Notes: generated from the sequence alone by a model not told the origin. A DNA stretch of 47,015 nucleotides from Halobacillus massiliensis (GCF_900166625.1 NZ_LT800499.1:4250253-4297267), one strand, 5' to 3'; positions 34,357-46,527 are shown, numbered from the stretch's first letter. A program made the numbers and translations.

Positions 34357-35614
34357 AGTCCAGTACTTTCACTTCTACCGTCCGGCTTCCAAAACTTAAA
34401 GCCTGACTTTTTGAAGGCACATGCACATCTATTTTATTTCCCTGGATGGCGCCTCCTGTATCTCCGGCAATGGCCGTTCCGTATCCTTCCACCCAAACCT
34501 TGCTTCCGAGCGGAATAACACTTGGATCAACCGCAATTACCTTTTTATTAGGATTTGCCTTTAAATCAATGCCTGTAGCTGTTTTTCCGCTGCAGCCTTT
34601 ACAGTCAGCTGTATAAGCCGTCGCATTCATAGTCAAAGTCTTTGTGCTTTCTTCTTTTGGCTCAGATTTTTCAGAAGTGCTCTTCTTTGCGGAAGTTCTT
34701 ACAATAGCAGGCTTGTCCTTCTCTTTTTTGGCCATAGCAGGCTGCTCAGGAGCCTCTTCTTTTGTACCTAGAGCTACAATTTCATCGACACTTTCTTTTT
34801 CAATTTCTTCGTTTACAAGCTTACGTTCTTTCTCCTCACCGTTGACGATGAGAATTTCGTATTCTTTTGTCACTTTTCCGTTTTCACCGGCAGTAAGAAC
34901 TTTTTCTTCGCCTTTACGGATGCTGTTATCTTTTTCTTTGACAATTTTATGTTCAAGCTCTTCTTCTACCGTATCTTTCACTTTTTTTATACGCTTAATA
35001 GCCACTGTCATATCGTTGGCAAGCTCTTTATCTTTTGATTGGTTAAGTTTATCCAATTTGTTCAGGACGATGTTTTCCTCGTTTAGGAGCTCTTCGACTG
35101 TAGCTGCTGTCGTCCATAGCTCCTGCTCTTCACCGCCGTCATCTAATGTAAGGGATATGGCACGGTCGACTTGTATCTTTAGATCATCTTTAAGCTCTGT
35201 TGTTTGGTCATGAGATAAGACATCGTGTTTGTTTAATTGTATTTTCTGCTCTTCTAAGAAATCGCCGACTGTCTCAGCTGTCGTATAGTAAGTCTCAGAT
35301 TCATCATTTTCCATAAGCTGCACAGGAGTAGAGGCTGTATACTTTACGTCCATGCCGTAAGTAACCGGGGTATCTAATTCGTGGGAGATCCGGTCATGAG
35401 CTTTAGGACTTACACTTAATTCTGCCAGTAAGTCTCCAACCGAATCAGCATGAGTACGAACGATTTGCGAGTCACCATTATGTGTCACAAGAACTGATGC
35501 TTTTGTTGCTTCATATGTAACGGCTGTTAAAAAGGTAATGGCAGCTATAGCTGCCAATCCTCCCCATAATAGTCCTGATTTAATTACAGTTTGAAGAATG
35601 TTCCAAAGCTTCAT
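34355..35614 (-). CDS. yabE: Cell-wall-binding protein YabE-like (DUF348, G5, 3D domains)
   Basis: Predicted extracellular, wall-active protein of the Rpf2/Sps branch. A signal anchor lies at about 13-33, then three DUF348 repeats (about 38-200), a charged G5-type region with Lys/Glu-rich stretches, a low-complexity linker and a C-terminal 3D domain (about 330-419). The 3D domain keeps the aspartates of AYTADCKGC, VDPSVIPLG, DTGGAI and KIDVHV, expected for lytic-transglycosylase activity. The ATG at 35614 is preceded by AAAGGA at short spacing. 419 residues. Confidence 0.9.
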   Translation of the reverse strand: MKLWNILQTVIKSGLLWGGLAAIAAITFLTAVTYEATKASVLVTHNGDSQIVRTHADSVGDLLAELSVSPKAHDRISHELDTPVTYGMDVKYTASTPVQLMENDESETYYTTAETVGDFLEEQKIQLNKHDVLSHDQTTELKDDLKIQVDRAISLTLDDGGEEQELWTTAATVEELLNEENIVLNKLDKLNQSKDKELANDMTVAIKRIKKVKDTVEEELEHKIVKEKDNSIRKGEEKVLTAGENGKVTKEYEILIVNGEEKERKLVNEEIEKESVDEIVALGTKEEAPEQPAMAKKEKDKPAIVRTSAKKSTSEKSEPKEESTKTLTMNATAYTADCKGCSGKTATGIDLKANPNKKVIAVDPSVIPLGSKVWVEGYGTAIAGDTGGAIQGNKIDVHVPSKSQALSFGSRTVEVKVLD

Positions 35615-35677
35615 AGTTCCTTTCTCATCCCTTTCCCCCACGATTTTCTAAATATATGACAAATACTTTTCATTTAA

Positions 35678-35716
35678 AATTAAAGAAAGAGCCAGCACCT
35701 GTCTGCTGACTCTTTA
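35678..35716 (-). terminator. Terminator downstream of yabD
   Basis: AAAGAGTCAGCA pairs with TGCTGGCTCTTT (one wobble), followed by CTTTAATTTT on the minus strand. It lies about 100 bp past the yabD stop and just ahead of the yabE-like gene. Confidence 0.75.
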
Positions 35717-35815
35717 CATTATGCACTTTCGCCTATTCAATTAACATAACAGCTATATTACGATTACTATACAATTCCATCTTTATTTGTAATATTGGTG
35801 CCAAAGTCCTGCAAT

Positions 35816-36586
35816 TTATGAATTAATTCGGAAAAAATTAAGAGCATTTTCGGTCGTAATTTCACACACTTCTTCATAACTCAAGCCTTTTAACTCAGCA
35901 ATCTGTTCTGCCACAAGCGTGACATAGGCAGGTTCATTGCGCTTTCCCCGGTTTGGATGTGGAGCAAGGAATGGGCAGTCTGTTTCGATGAGCAGATGCT
36001 TCATATCGATAGCTTTCGCCACTTCTTTTGGAAGCTTGGCATTTTTGAATGTAACTGGACCTCCTAAAGAAATCATAAAATTCATGTCCACACACTCTTT
36101 CGCCGTTTCCACAGGACCGCTGTAACAATGCATGATGCCTCCGACTTCAGCCGCATTCTCTTCTTTCAAGATTTGGACGATATCTTCCGTTGCTTCACGG
36201 TTATGAATGATTATCGGCATCTTCACTTTTTTAGCCAGTTGAATTTGCTTTCGGAAAACTTCTTTCTGTACATCTGCCGGCGATTTATCCCAGTGATAAT
36301 CCAGTCCCATTTCTCCAATCGCCACCACTTTAGGATGTGACAAAAGCTCTTCGATCCACTTAAGATCTTCCTCTGTCATATCAATCGCATCGACAGGGTG
36401 CCAGCCGACTGCCGCATAGATATGATTGTTTTCCTCAGCAATCTGTATGGCGAGTGGAATGGTTTTACGATCAAAACCTACAACGGTCATATAGCGGACA
36501 CCGGCCTCATGAGCGCGATCGATTGTTTCCTGTAAATCATCTTCAAATTGGTCTGCATTTAAATGAACATGAGTATCAAATAACAT
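35816..36586 (-). CDS. yabD: TatD-family metal-dependent hydrolase YabD
   Basis: Predicted metal-dependent deoxyribonuclease of the TatD family. The 256-residue TIM-barrel keeps DTHVHL (His6, His8), GEMGLDYH (Glu92), IHNRE (His128), MHCYSG (His153) and ETDCPFL (Asp203). AAGGAGG precedes the ATG at 36586; the frame stays open 33 codons upstream but runs into the metS terminator. Confidence 0.94.
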   Translation of the reverse strand: MLFDTHVHLNADQFEDDLQETIDRAHEAGVRYMTVVGFDRKTIPLAIQIAEENNHIYAAVGWHPVDAIDMTEEDLKWIEELLSHPKVVAIGEMGLDYHWDKSPADVQKEVFRKQIQLAKKVKMPIIIHNREATEDIVQILKEENAAEVGGIMHCYSGPVETAKECVDMNFMISLGGPVTFKNAKLPKEVAKAIDMKHLLIETDCPFLAPHPNRGKRNEPAYVTLVAEQIAELKGLSYEEVCEITTENALNFFRINS

Positions 36587-36606
36587 CTTTATATCCTCCT
36601 TCATCG

Positions 36607-36641
36607 AAAAAGGGAAAAGCTCCTTTGCTTTTCCCCTTTTT
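36607..36641 (-). terminator. Terminator after metS
   Basis: GGGGAAAAGC pairs with GCTTTTCCC across AAAGGA, followed by TTTTTC on the minus strand. Confidence 0.85.
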
Positions 36642-36647
36642 ATGTGA

Positions 36648-38618
<1,971 letters not shown>

Positions 38619-38693
38619 CTAGTTTCGAACAATTCTATTTGGTATTGTACCATGATTTGGCTATTATTTCTGTATATCCACATCTAACACTAA

Positions 38694-38723
38694 AATATAC
38701 CGAACCTGTAATCAAATTGTCAA
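38694..38723 (-). promoter_or_regulatory. Sigma-A promoter of metS
   Basis: TTGACA (38718-38723), 18 bp, TATATT (38694-38699) on the minus strand, about 85 bp before metS. It diverges from the abrB control region. Confidence 0.7.
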
Positions 38724-38739
38724 AAAAAATAAAAGAAAA

Positions 38740-38840
38740 CGTCGAATAATAGTGTATCTTATCAAGGTATTTTCTGGTAAGATTAAAGTGTATATACAAT
38801 GGATATTTCAACCATTTATGGATTGCCGAAATTTGTCGAG
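38740..38840 (+). promoter_or_regulatory. Distal Spo0A-box-like sites in the metS-abrB gap
   Basis: CGTCGAA (38740-38746), TGCCGAA (38824-38830) and TGTCGAG (38834-38840) each differ by one base from the 0A box TGTCGAA. The last two start exactly 10 bp apart, the same tandem spacing as the proximal pair. Single 7-mers at this tolerance are weak evidence; the spacing is the interesting part. Confidence 0.4.
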
Positions 38841-38932
38841 CTTAAGAGCCGCAATACTTGAAAAGTTGTCAGCTGTTAATGTATTTTTAATTAATTGTTT
38901 AAAATTACCACCGTTTTTGGAAATATTGTGAA

Positions 38933-38993
38933 TTGACAGCTTTGGGAAACGTTGGTACTATATTACGCGAGACATATGTCGATATTTGACGAA
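38933..38993 (+). promoter_or_regulatory. abrB promoter with tandem 0A boxes
   Basis: TTGACA (38933-38938), 17 bp, TACTAT (38956-38961). Downstream, TGTCGAT (38977-38983) and TGACGAA (38987-38993) start 10 bp apart on the same face of the helix, each one base from TGTCGAA. B. subtilis abrB is repressed by Spo0A~P bound at two 0A boxes in the same place. The rest of the 38610-39021 gap holds the metS promoter and AT-rich DNA. Confidence 0.8.
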
Positions 38994-39021
38994 AACTTTT
39001 GAGTTGAGGGGAGAAAAAAAC

Positions 39022-39300
39022 ATGAAATCTACAGGTATTGTACGTAAGGTTGACGAACTCGGACGCGTAGTAATTCCGATCGAGCTTCGTAGAACTCTTG
39101 GTATTAATGAAAAAGACGCACTGGAAATCTATGTCGACGATGACCGCATCGTACTAAAAAAATATAAGCCAAACATGACTTGTCACGTTACAGGGGAAGT
39201 TTCGGACGCTAACATGAAGCTAGCTAACGGTAACTTAGTATTAAGCCAAGAAGGCGCGCAAATGCTTCTAAAAGAAATTCAAGGCCAACTAAATAAATAA
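39022..39300 (+). CDS. abrB: Transition-state regulator AbrB
   Basis: DNA-binding repressor of stationary-phase genes, including spoVG and spo0H in B. subtilis. 92 residues: the swapped-hairpin domain MKSTGIVRKVDELGRVVIP and onward is almost invariant, and the C-terminal multimerisation part is present. The only plus-strand protein gene in the window. The ATG at 39022 has GAGGGGAG upstream. Promoter and two 0A boxes lie just upstream, and a strong bidirectional terminator follows. Confidence 0.98.
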   Translation: MKSTGIVRKVDELGRVVIPIELRRTLGINEKDALEIYVDDDRIVLKKYKPNMTCHVTGEVSDANMKLANGNLVLSQEGAQMLLKEIQGQLNK

Positions 39301-39369
39301 AACGTCTTGATAAAACTGGTTAACTAAACTGACGAACAACGAAGTTTTTGGCATATGCTCGTACGCAAA

Positions 39370-39408
39370 GAGCCCTTACTGCTTGCAGCAGTAAGGGCTT
39401 ATTTTTAT
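39370..39408 (+). terminator. Bidirectional terminator between abrB and rsmI
   Basis: AGCCCTTACTGC pairs perfectly with GCAGTAAGGGCT, followed by TATTTTT on the plus strand; it sits 9 bp from the rsmI stop and could also serve that gene. Confidence 0.9.
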
Positions 39409-39416
39409 AGTTATTC

Positions 39417-40295
39417 TTATGATTCCACATGAAACGCCTGATAGACATCCCGCTTTTTCATATTACGATCAACGGATGTCTGTTTAATCGCCTCTTTCGG
39501 CGGCATCTGTTGATGACTGATGTAATATTCCACGTGTTCCTTGATGGAAAGGTGGCCCCACCAGATTTGGCCGGCTGTCTCTTCTTCTTCCTGCGCCCCT
39601 TCTACGATTACACAGAACTCTCCGCGTACTTCACCTTCGCTCGTCCACTGTATCACTTCCTCAAGGCTTCCCCTTACATATTCCTCATACCTTTTCGTTA
39701 GTTCACGAGCCAGGGTGATCTGTCGATTTCCAAACTGTGCATAAAGGTGACTCAGCATCTCTTTTAGTCTGTGAGGCGACTCGTAAAAAATAATCGTTGA
39801 CCTCTGATTGTTTAAAGCTTCAAGGACAGCCTGCCGCTCCTTTTTCTTTCTTGGCAGAAATCCATAAAAATAAAACTGATCGGTTGAAAGACCTGAACCT
39901 ACAAGCGCCGGCAGTGCCGCATTACAGCCGGGCAGGACGACGACAGAAAGCTCTTGCTCAATCGCTTCCTTGACTAAGTCTGCTCCAGGATCTGAAATAC
40001 CGGGCATTCCTGCGTCACTGACGACGGCGATCGTCTGTCCTTCATTTATTTGTCCCAGCAGCTGCGGCCCCTTTGTATACTTATTATGTTCATGATAACT
40101 GGTCAAGGGTGTGGAAATCTCAAAGTGATTCAACAGTTTCTTCGTATTACGCGTATCCTCCGCCGCTATCGTATCCGCTTCCTTAAGAATGGAAACCGCT
40201 CGAAATGTCATATCTTCAAGGTTTCCTATTGGAGTCGGTACGATGTAAAGCGTCCCTTGCCCTTCATGCTTCGTAAAGCTTTTTTGGATGTTCAT
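39417..40295 (-). CDS. rsmI: 16S rRNA 2'-O-ribose C1402 methyltransferase RsmI
   Basis: Methylates the 2'-OH of C1402 in the 30S decoding centre. TP-methylase fold signatures are TLYIVPTPIGNLEDMTFRA (15-33), AEDTRNTKKLL (45-55) and VVSDAGMPGISDPG (91-104). 292 residues. Its start overlaps the end of yazA by 32 bp, a usual arrangement for yabB-yazA-rsmI; the upstream ribosome site (GGGGG) is weak, which suggests translational coupling. Confidence 0.96.
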   Translation of the reverse strand: MNIQKSFTKHEGQGTLYIVPTPIGNLEDMTFRAVSILKEADTIAAEDTRNTKKLLNHFEISTPLTSYHEHNKYTKGPQLLGQINEGQTIAVVSDAGMPGISDPGADLVKEAIEQELSVVVLPGCNAALPALVGSGLSTDQFYFYGFLPRKKKERQAVLEALNNQRSTIIFYESPHRLKEMLSHLYAQFGNRQITLARELTKRYEEYVRGSLEEVIQWTSEGEVRGEFCVIVEGAQEEEETAGQIWWGHLSIKEHVEYYISHQQMPPKEAIKQTSVDRNMKKRDVYQAFHVES

Positions 40296-40560
40296 CTAGT
40301 GAGCCCCCATTGCTTGAAATAATCCATTTCTCTTTTTGGCCCCGTGAGAACTGCTTAAGTTTGTACTCCTGCTTCAAAGCTTCTCCTTTGGACTCGTATA
40401 CTTCCAAATATTCTAACATAAACGGCCCCCGGCCTCTCGTATATTTGGCCCCTTTGCCTTCTGCATGCTTTCTCAGCCTGGCATCCAGGTCGTTCGTATA
40501 GCCGGTGTATAGGGTCTGATCCTTACAACGGATCATATACACATAATGCTTACTTCCCAT
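40264..40560 (-). CDS. yazA: GIY-YIG domain protein YazA
   Basis: UPF0213-family protein with a minimal GIY-YIG nuclease fold; cellular role not established. YVY (6-8), YTGYTND (18-24) and the Arg-rich helix LDARLRKH are visible. I start at the ATG at 40560 (GGGAG upstream), giving 98 residues, close to the family; the frame is open eight codons more. It overlaps the end of yabB by 11 bp. Confidence 0.92.
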   Translation of the reverse strand: MGSKHYVYMIRCKDQTLYTGYTNDLDARLRKHAEGKGAKYTRGRGPFMLEYLEVYESKGEALKQEYKLKQFSRGQKEKWIISSNGGSLDEHPKKLYEA

Positions 40561-41293
40561 ATAAAATCTCCCGAAATTCGTCACTGTATTCCCCGTTATC
40601 TTTATGTGTATACAGCGGGGGAAGAATTTTTAAGTCAGGCTTTCCATCACGGGTTCCCTCAATCAGCAGAACGTTCGCTTCTTTACCTTGCTTAGGATGG
40701 ACGAACTGAATACGTTTAGGCTCTACCTGATATTTTCTAAAAAGCTCAATTATATCAGCCAGCCTCCCCGGACGATGAACTAATGAGATTTTCCCACCTG
40801 ATTTTGTCAGACGGCTGCAGGCTTTAATGACATCCTCAAGGGAGCAATAGATCTCATGGCGGGCAATCGCCAAGTGTTCGTTTTCATTTCTTTTGTCATG
40901 AGCCGGTGTTGGAAAATAAGGAGGGTTACAGGTAACAAGATCAAAGCGTCCGTTTCCAAGGACTTTCGGCATATCCTTTAAATCCCCGTGAATCATATCG
41001 AGTCGGTCTTCCAGCTCATTCAAATTTACATTTCGGACAGCCATATCATGCAGTCGTTTTTGAATCTCTACTCCTGTAATTGGAACTTGCGATCTTCTTG
41101 AGAGAAATAGTGGAATCACACCGTTTCCTGTACATAAATCCAGAATCCTTCCCCTCGTTCTCGGAACAGAAGTAAACCTGGCCAGCAGGACCGCATCGAC
41201 GGAAAATGCAAATACTTGATCACTTTGAATAATGCGCATATTTTCCTCTGCTAATAAAAAATCAATTCGTTCATCACCTTTTAGCTCTACCAT
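40550..41293 (-). CDS. yabB: TrmN6-like tRNA/rRNA adenine methyltransferase YabB
   Basis: SAM-dependent methyltransferase; relatives make N6-methyladenosine at A37 of tRNA-Val. SAM loop [14 protein letters not shown] (52-65), GVEIQKR (74-80) and catalytic NPPY (123-126) are present. 247 residues. AAGGA precedes the ATG at 41293. First gene of yabB-yazA-rsmI, all RNA-modification related or of unknown role. Confidence 0.93.
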   Translation of the reverse strand: MVELKGDERIDFLLAEENMRIIQSDQVFAFSVDAVLLARFTSVPRTRGRILDLCTGNGVIPLFLSRRSQVPITGVEIQKRLHDMAVRNVNLNELEDRLDMIHGDLKDMPKVLGNGRFDLVTCNPPYFPTPAHDKRNENEHLAIARHEIYCSLEDVIKACSRLTKSGGKISLVHRPGRLADIIELFRKYQVEPKRIQFVHPKQGKEANVLLIEGTRDGKPDLKILPPLYTHKDNGEYSDEFREILYGK

Positions 41294-41330
41294 ACTCTTG
41301 CACTTCCTTTATATTAATGACTCTTAAATA

Positions 41331-41369
41331 AAAAGAGAGCCCTTCCTCGGGTGGGCAAGGAAAGGCTTG
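41331..41369 (-). terminator. Terminator after the tmk-yabA operon
   Basis: AGCCTTTCCT pairs with AGGAAGGGCT (one mismatch), followed by CTCTTTTTATTT on the minus strand. Confidence 0.75.
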
Positions 41370-41381
41370 GGCCTGAATAAA

Positions 41382-41723
41382 CTATTTGCTTTTATTTAAA
41401 AATGACAGGCAGAACAAGCAATCCTCATCGCGCGGACTGCCGAAGTGAAGGTTACAGATATGGAAGCCTTCTTCATAAAGCCGGGCTAAGTTATCATAGC
41501 CTTCACCCACAACTTTGCTCTTCCCGCCTGAGCCGCTATCCTTTGAAGCCTGCTCGTTCTCCTGATCTAAACGCTGACGCAGATGATGGTTCTCAACCGA
41601 TAAATGCTGATTCTCTTCAAGCAGATGGGCCAGCTGTTTTTTTAAATCACCTAACTGCTCATAGAGCTCGCCAATCTGCGATTCTAAATGAGATACTTGT
41701 TCAAATATAGCCTTTTTGTTCAC
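41382..41723 (-). CDS. yabA: Replication initiation control protein YabA
   Basis: Negative regulator of DnaA that links it to the DnaN clamp. Residues 1-60 form a leucine-rich coiled coil ([19 protein letters not shown]...). The C-terminal zinc module keeps GFHIC (Cys90) and CLFC (102-105). I place the start at a GTG (41723) after GGGGTGG, giving 113 residues; the longer frame back to 41828 overlaps ricT and looks nothing like the family. It starts 16 bp after ricT. Confidence 0.95.
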   Translation of the reverse strand: MNKKAIFEQVSHLESQIGELYEQLGDLKKQLAHLLEENQHLSVENHHLRQRLDQENEQASKDSGSGGKSKVVGEGYDNLARLYEEGFHICNLHFGSPRDEDCLFCLSFLNKSK

Positions 41724-41739
41724 GGTTGATTCCACCCCA

Positions 41740-42567
41740 TCATTCTGTGGCTTCGGTTTGGACGACTCCTTCATCGATAAGCTCCTGTAAGGAATATTCA
41801 AGGGTGCGTTCCTGTTCCTTGAATTCAACCTGAACTAAACGCTCCAGCATGTTCAGACCGATGACTTTTCCTTTTCCATAGGATGTCGCAATGTTCTGTC
41901 CTACATCAGGAAGCTCTCGTTTGGCGGATTCGTATTCATCATTTTCGTATTTTAGGCAGCACATTAATCGGCCGCATAAACCGGAGATCTTTGCCGGATT
42001 TAAAGATAAGTTCTGATCTTTCGCCATCTTAATGGAAACCGGCTCAAAATCCCCTAAAAATGTTGAACAGCATAGCATTCTGCCACAGGGACCTATTCCG
42101 CCAAGCATCTTCGCTTCATCACGGACTCCGATCTGCCGCAGCTCAATCCGAGTCTTAAATACGGAAGCGAGGTCTTTAACGAGCGTACGGAAATCTACAC
42201 GTCCATCCGCTGTAAAGTAAAAAATCACTTTCTTGCGGTCAAATGTATATTCTACATCGACCAGATTCATGTCTAATTTATGTTCACGTATCTTCTTCTC
42301 GCACATACGGTAGGCTTCTTCGGAGTTCTCTTTATTTTCATCGACGGATAGTTTGTCTTTTTCGTCTGCCATGCGGATCACTTTTTTCAAAGGAAGAACC
42401 ACATCTTCTTCGTCTACTGTTCTATTCGCGATTACAACTTTGCCGAACTCTATTCCACGAACTGTTTCCACAATGACATAATCTTTCGTAGTCAGCTGAA
42501 CACCGTCGGGATCAAAGTAATATATTTTCCCCGCTTGCTTGAATCGGACACCTACGACTTCTATCAC
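41740..42567 (-). CDS. ricT: RicT (YaaT), PSP1-family component of the Ric/Y complex
   Basis: With RicA and RicF it forms an Fe-S complex that promotes RNase Y maturation of mRNAs and, by that route, sporulation and competence. Six cysteines lie in two blocks, CGRMLCC (161-167) and CGRLMCC (198-204), as needed for cluster binding. 275 residues. Translation starts at GTG (42567) behind AGGTGATG. It lies 6 bp after holB. Confidence 0.96.
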   Translation of the reverse strand: MIEVVGVRFKQAGKIYYFDPDGVQLTTKDYVIVETVRGIEFGKVVIANRTVDEEDVVLPLKKVIRMADEKDKLSVDENKENSEEAYRMCEKKIREHKLDMNLVDVEYTFDRKKVIFYFTADGRVDFRTLVKDLASVFKTRIELRQIGVRDEAKMLGGIGPCGRMLCCSTFLGDFEPVSIKMAKDQNLSLNPAKISGLCGRLMCCLKYENDEYESAKRELPDVGQNIATSYGKGKVIGLNMLERLVQVEFKEQERTLEYSLQELIDEGVVQTEATE

Positions 42568-42573
42568 TTGACA

Positions 42574-43557
42574 TCACCTCTGCAGTTGAAGTGTAAGCTG
42601 TTCCATCACGAGAGTGGGATGGACATTTTGATCTATCTTTCGTTTCGCCTCTAAGATTAACGACAGGGAATGTGTAACAGACTGGCGTGTCCATCTTAAT
42701 GCTGCCTGGTTTCGTTTTTCTTTCTCTTGTATATATACAATTGCTTGCTCACGGCCCAAGTTATGATGAATCAGGTCATGAAACCAAAGCATAATCATGT
42801 CCAAGCCGATCTGAATCTGCTGTCTCTCTTTGAAATGAGGCATCCACTGGTGGTTGATAAATAAGAGTCCTTCTTGTGGTTTGTTAAGAAGCACTTCTAC
42901 TAATTGTATCACTAATTTTCGCGCATTAGCAAACCACTCATCTTGCTGCAACTCATCCGCTTCGCTTAAGTTATTTGTCAGCGAAGCTAATATTCTTGCA
43001 TTAGATTCAGAGACTCCCTGTCCTTCTAATTGTTGCACAATTCGATCAGAATTCAAGGGTTGAAACGCCAAAATTTGGCAGCGTGAACGAATTGTATTTA
43101 AAATGGCCTGGCTGTTTTCCGTTAAAAGCATGGCCGTTGTCTGACGGCTGGGCTCTTCCAGAAACTTAAGCAGGCGGTTGGAAGCATTTGTTGTCATTTT
43201 ATCAGCATCTGTAATGATATATACTTTTCGATTTGACTCGAGACCTGTATAGGAAAATTCTTTTTGTAAGTTAAGAATTTGTTCCTTTTTTATCGATTGG
43301 CCGTCAGGGGAAATCCAGTGCAAGTCAGGATGGTTCCCCGAATCAATCCTGCGGCAGTCCCGGCACTGCAGGCAAGGTTCTGCCCCTTCCTTTTCCTTGC
43401 AGAAAATACTCTTCGCAAATAAAGCACCCATTTCCCGCTTGCCTGTTCCTTTATCGCCCTGGAAAAGGTAAGCATGGGAAATACGCTCCTTTTTAAAGCT
43501 GTTAACGAGCATCTGGGCTACAAGCGGCTGGATTTCCCTCATTTCATTCCATGTCAT
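42574..43557 (-). CDS. holB: DNA polymerase III delta' subunit
   Basis: Clamp-loader subunit. The N-terminal AAA+ domain has a degenerate P-loop GDKGTGKR (34-41) and four zinc cysteines (53, 62, 65, 68), then LKFLEEPSRQTTA and the RSRCQ sensor segment. 327 residues. The ribosome site GGACGG is weak, so coupling to yaaR (13 bp upstream) may matter. Conserved tmk-darA-yaaR-holB order. Confidence 0.95.
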   Translation of the reverse strand: MTWNEMREIQPLVAQMLVNSFKKERISHAYLFQGDKGTGKREMGALFAKSIFCKEKEGAEPCLQCRDCRRIDSGNHPDLHWISPDGQSIKKEQILNLQKEFSYTGLESNRKVYIITDADKMTTNASNRLLKFLEEPSRQTTAMLLTENSQAILNTIRSRCQILAFQPLNSDRIVQQLEGQGVSESNARILASLTNNLSEADELQQDEWFANARKLVIQLVEVLLNKPQEGLLFINHQWMPHFKERQQIQIGLDMIMLWFHDLIHHNLGREQAIVYIQEKEKRNQAALRWTRQSVTHSLSLILEAKRKIDQNVHPTLVMEQLTLQLQR

Positions 43558-43570
43558 ATGGTTTCCGTCC

Positions 43571-44008
43571 TTAAGTGTATAAATTAATTAATAATCCTTT
43601 AATTTGTCCGATAATTCCCAGCACATTGATGGATCTCTTCTCCTGCCCCATCAGACCTTCTGTCAGTTCAGCTAAATGGTCATCGATGGACTGAACGAGC
43701 ATCAGCTTTCGGCTGCGGCCGTTCCTATCGAAGCTGCGGCTTTGTTTAACAGCTAAGCCATAGGTCACTGCTTCATCCAAAAAATCTTTAATCAGCCTTT
43801 TATATTTAGCTAAGTCTCTAAACGAACGAGAACGTGCCACCCGCTCGCCCTGAGAGGAAATATGAGCGATTAAACGCTCCATCTGGTTTTCATGGAGCTG
43901 CTTTGCCTCTGTTTGGATCGCTGTATTAAAATTCTGCCTCCCCTTAACGGAAACCGCTGGATAAGGCATGGCTTCAAGCTGTGTCCGGATCTCCTGTGTA
44001 ATCTTCAT
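43571..44008 (-). CDS. yaaR: YaaR (DUF327)
   Basis: Conserved 145-residue protein of unknown function, mostly helical and basic, with the family segments KRLIKDFLDEAVTYGL and VQSIDDHLAELTEGL. AAGGAT precedes the ATG. It lies between darA and holB in a strongly conserved operon, which hints at, but does not prove, a link to replication or signalling. Confidence 0.92.
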   Translation of the reverse strand: MKITQEIRTQLEAMPYPAVSVKGRQNFNTAIQTEAKQLHENQMERLIAHISSQGERVARSRSFRDLAKYKRLIKDFLDEAVTYGLAVKQSRSFDRNGRSRKLMLVQSIDDHLAELTEGLMGQEKRSINVLGIIGQIKGLLINLYT

Positions 44009-44020
44009 AGGAAATCCTTT

Positions 44021-44377
<357 letters not shown>

Positions 44378-44394
44378 TTATTATTATACCAAAA

Positions 44395-45030
44395 TTACTC
44401 TTTTTTTAGTAAAAAGGGATGAAGGACCTCTTTTGCTTCTTCATACACTTTGGAAGCTTCCTGATTAGCGTTGATAGGATGGATACGCTCCGAGTACTTC
44501 CTAATCAGCATTTGATAAGCTTCATACACCCGCTCATGAAAATCTACTTTTTCCAAATCAAGACGGTTCTTTTCACGTTTATCATTGGCTGCAATTCTCT
44601 TCAGCCCTTCTTCAGGCGGAATATCAAAAAACAAGGTGATGTCGGGCATACACCCTTCAATCGCAAACTGATTAATTTGATAAACTTCATCTATCCCCAG
44701 ACCACGGGCATATCCTTGATAAGCCAGGCTTGAATCGACGAACCGGTCACATAAAACCACCTGGCCCTTATTAAGGGCAGGCAATACTTTTTCCACAAGG
44801 TGCTGTCGTCTGGCGGCTGCGTAAAGAAGCGCCTCCGTGCGCGCATCCATGGTTGTATGTTCTTTATTTAAAATAATCTCGCGAATGCTTTCCGCAATAT
44901 GAATACCTCCCGGTTCCCTCGTTTTCAGAACCTCATATCCACTCTCTTCCAGCCAATCGCTGATTTGATTTAATATCGTCGTTTTTCCGGCGCCGTCTCC
45001 GCCTTCAAACGTAATAAAAAGTCCACTCAC
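44395..45030 (-). CDS. tmk: Thymidylate kinase
   Basis: Phosphorylates dTMP to dTDP. P-loop GGDGAGKT (10-17), [12 protein letters not shown] segment and a LID region are visible. The start is a GTG at 45030 (AAGGAG upstream), giving 211 residues with the normal [13 protein letters not shown]-terminus; the nine-codon extension has no support. It follows yaaO by 14 bp. Confidence 0.96.
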   Translation of the reverse strand: MSGLFITFEGGDGAGKTTILNQISDWLEESGYEVLKTREPGGIHIAESIREIILNKEHTTMDARTEALLYAAARRQHLVEKVLPALNKGQVVLCDRFVDSSLAYQGYARGLGIDEVYQINQFAIEGCMPDITLFFDIPPEEGLKRIAANDKREKNRLDLEKVDFHERVYEAYQMLIRKYSERIHPINANQEASKVYEEAKEVLHPFLLKKE

Positions 45031-45044
45031 AAATGATTCTCCTT

Positions 45045-46472
45045 TTAAAATACCCACATCCCAAGCTCTATCTCTTTATTTTGGAACCCCGCTCTTTCTT
45101 CTAATAGGGAAAGGGTCTGCTTATAATGCTCTCTTGTCACCCGCTCTCCTTTTAAAATGAGAGGAATACCGGGCGGATAGGGAATAACAGCCTGGGCACA
45201 AACACGGCCCAATGCCACCTTCCAGGGCAGAAAGACCGGGGTTTTAAAGGACATGTCCTTGTAATTGGCTTCAAGCGTCTGTAATGCAGGAATAGATATA
45301 TTCTTCCGTTTAATTGTATCATGAGAACTCTTAATTTTTAATTGGCAATTCAGCGTCTTAAGTGTTTTTTTCAAAGCGGATCGATCAAGATGCGGTACTA
45401 GTCCGCTCGTAAGAAGAACTTGTTCAGCTGTAGCCATTTCCGGGAAAAGGCCAGCATTCTCTAAATGGCGGGCGATCTCGAACCCGGAAAGCGAAGGATG
45501 GGGGATCAGCGTAATTTTTAAAGGGTCATCCTTCCTGGAGAGAGGAAGCAGCTTAAACACAGATGATTGAGCAAGCAGGGTGCGTATCTCCTGAACGTAG
45601 TCCATCAGCTCACTTTTTTGCTCCTTCGTAAAAGCAGCTAAAAAATATCGGGCCAAATCCAGACTGGCCATTAAAGGATAAGAAGGGCTGCTGGATTGAT
45701 GCATCTGCAGGAAGTATTCCAGTCTTGAAAGCGGCACACGCCCTCCCTGTACATGCAGAAACGAAGCCATCGTCATTGCCGGTGCCATTTTATGGGCAGA
45801 CTGAATCACAACATCAGCTTGAAGGTCTACAGCTGATACAGGAAAAGGTGCCCCAAGCTTAAAATGAACACCGTGTGCTTCATCAACGATCACTGGAATA
45901 TTACGATCATGGAGGTAATCAATAATTTCCTTAAGTTCATAGGTTCTCCCGAAATAGTCCGGATATGTGAGTACGACCGCTTTAATCTCAGGATACCTAT
46001 GCATTGCTGTTTCAATCATAGATCTTGTTATTTTGCTATATCGTCCTGTAGCATCTTCATATTCAGGCATAGCAAATACAGGCTCAGCGCCGGACAGTTC
46101 AATGCCGTGCAAAACTGATTTATGACTATTCCTCTGAATCAGCACTTGATCTCCCGGCCGAACAACTGTCATTATAGCTGCTATATTGCCTGAGGTGCTT
46201 CCATTTACTAAAAAGTAGGAAGATTGGCTGCCATAAAACTCACTGAGCAATTGCTGAGCTTGAAAAATGACATCTTCTGCTCCATGTAAATCGTCAAGGC
46301 CGGTAATTTCCGTAGCATCGAGTCTTAAGATACGCGCGAAATCCTCTTTCCCTTTATCCGGAAAAACATTGCCAAACTTATGGCCAGGGACGTGAAAGGA
46401 TATATTTTTCTGTTGCTCATGCTGCTTCAATTTATCATATAATGGGGTTTTATTTTGATTCTCTCTATTCAT
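45045..46472 (-). CDS. yaaO: Orn/Lys/Arg decarboxylase family protein YaaO
   Basis: PLP-dependent decarboxylase of the SpeA/YaaO type; substrate (Arg, Lys or Orn) not decidable from sequence. It keeps VPGHK (28-32), LVNGSTSGN (88-96), VDEAHGVHF (196-204) and the PLP lysine in SAHKMAP (Lys228). 475 residues, without the N-terminal wing domain of biodegradative enzymes. ATG at 46472 with GGATGG upstream. xpaC and yaaN, which precede it in B. subtilis, are absent. Confidence 0.93.
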   Translation of the reverse strand: MNRENQNKTPLYDKLKQHEQQKNISFHVPGHKFGNVFPDKGKEDFARILRLDATEITGLDDLHGAEDVIFQAQQLLSEFYGSQSSYFLVNGSTSGNIAAIMTVVRPGDQVLIQRNSHKSVLHGIELSGAEPVFAMPEYEDATGRYSKITRSMIETAMHRYPEIKAVVLTYPDYFGRTYELKEIIDYLHDRNIPVIVDEAHGVHFKLGAPFPVSAVDLQADVVIQSAHKMAPAMTMASFLHVQGGRVPLSRLEYFLQMHQSSSPSYPLMASLDLARYFLAAFTKEQKSELMDYVQEIRTLLAQSSVFKLLPLSRKDDPLKITLIPHPSLSGFEIARHLENAGLFPEMATAEQVLLTSGLVPHLDRSALKKTLKTLNCQLKIKSSHDTIKRKNISIPALQTLEANYKDMSFKTPVFLPWKVALGRVCAQAVIPYPPGIPLILKGERVTREHYKQTLSLLEERAGFQNKEIELGMWVF

Positions 46473-46527
46473 TTTCAATCCATCCCGTTCTTACTATGTT
46501 TCACCATCTATGCTACATGATAGGGGT

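Noticed and set aside
34644-35213. Plus-strand ORF of 189 codons
   Set aside because: Antisense shadow of the yabE-like gene; its Ser/Phe-rich composition mirrors the Glu/Lys-rich gene opposite.
41382-41828. 148-codon version of yabA
   Set aside because: The extra 35 codons overlap ricT; the family N-terminus corresponds to the GTG at 41723 with a ribosome site.
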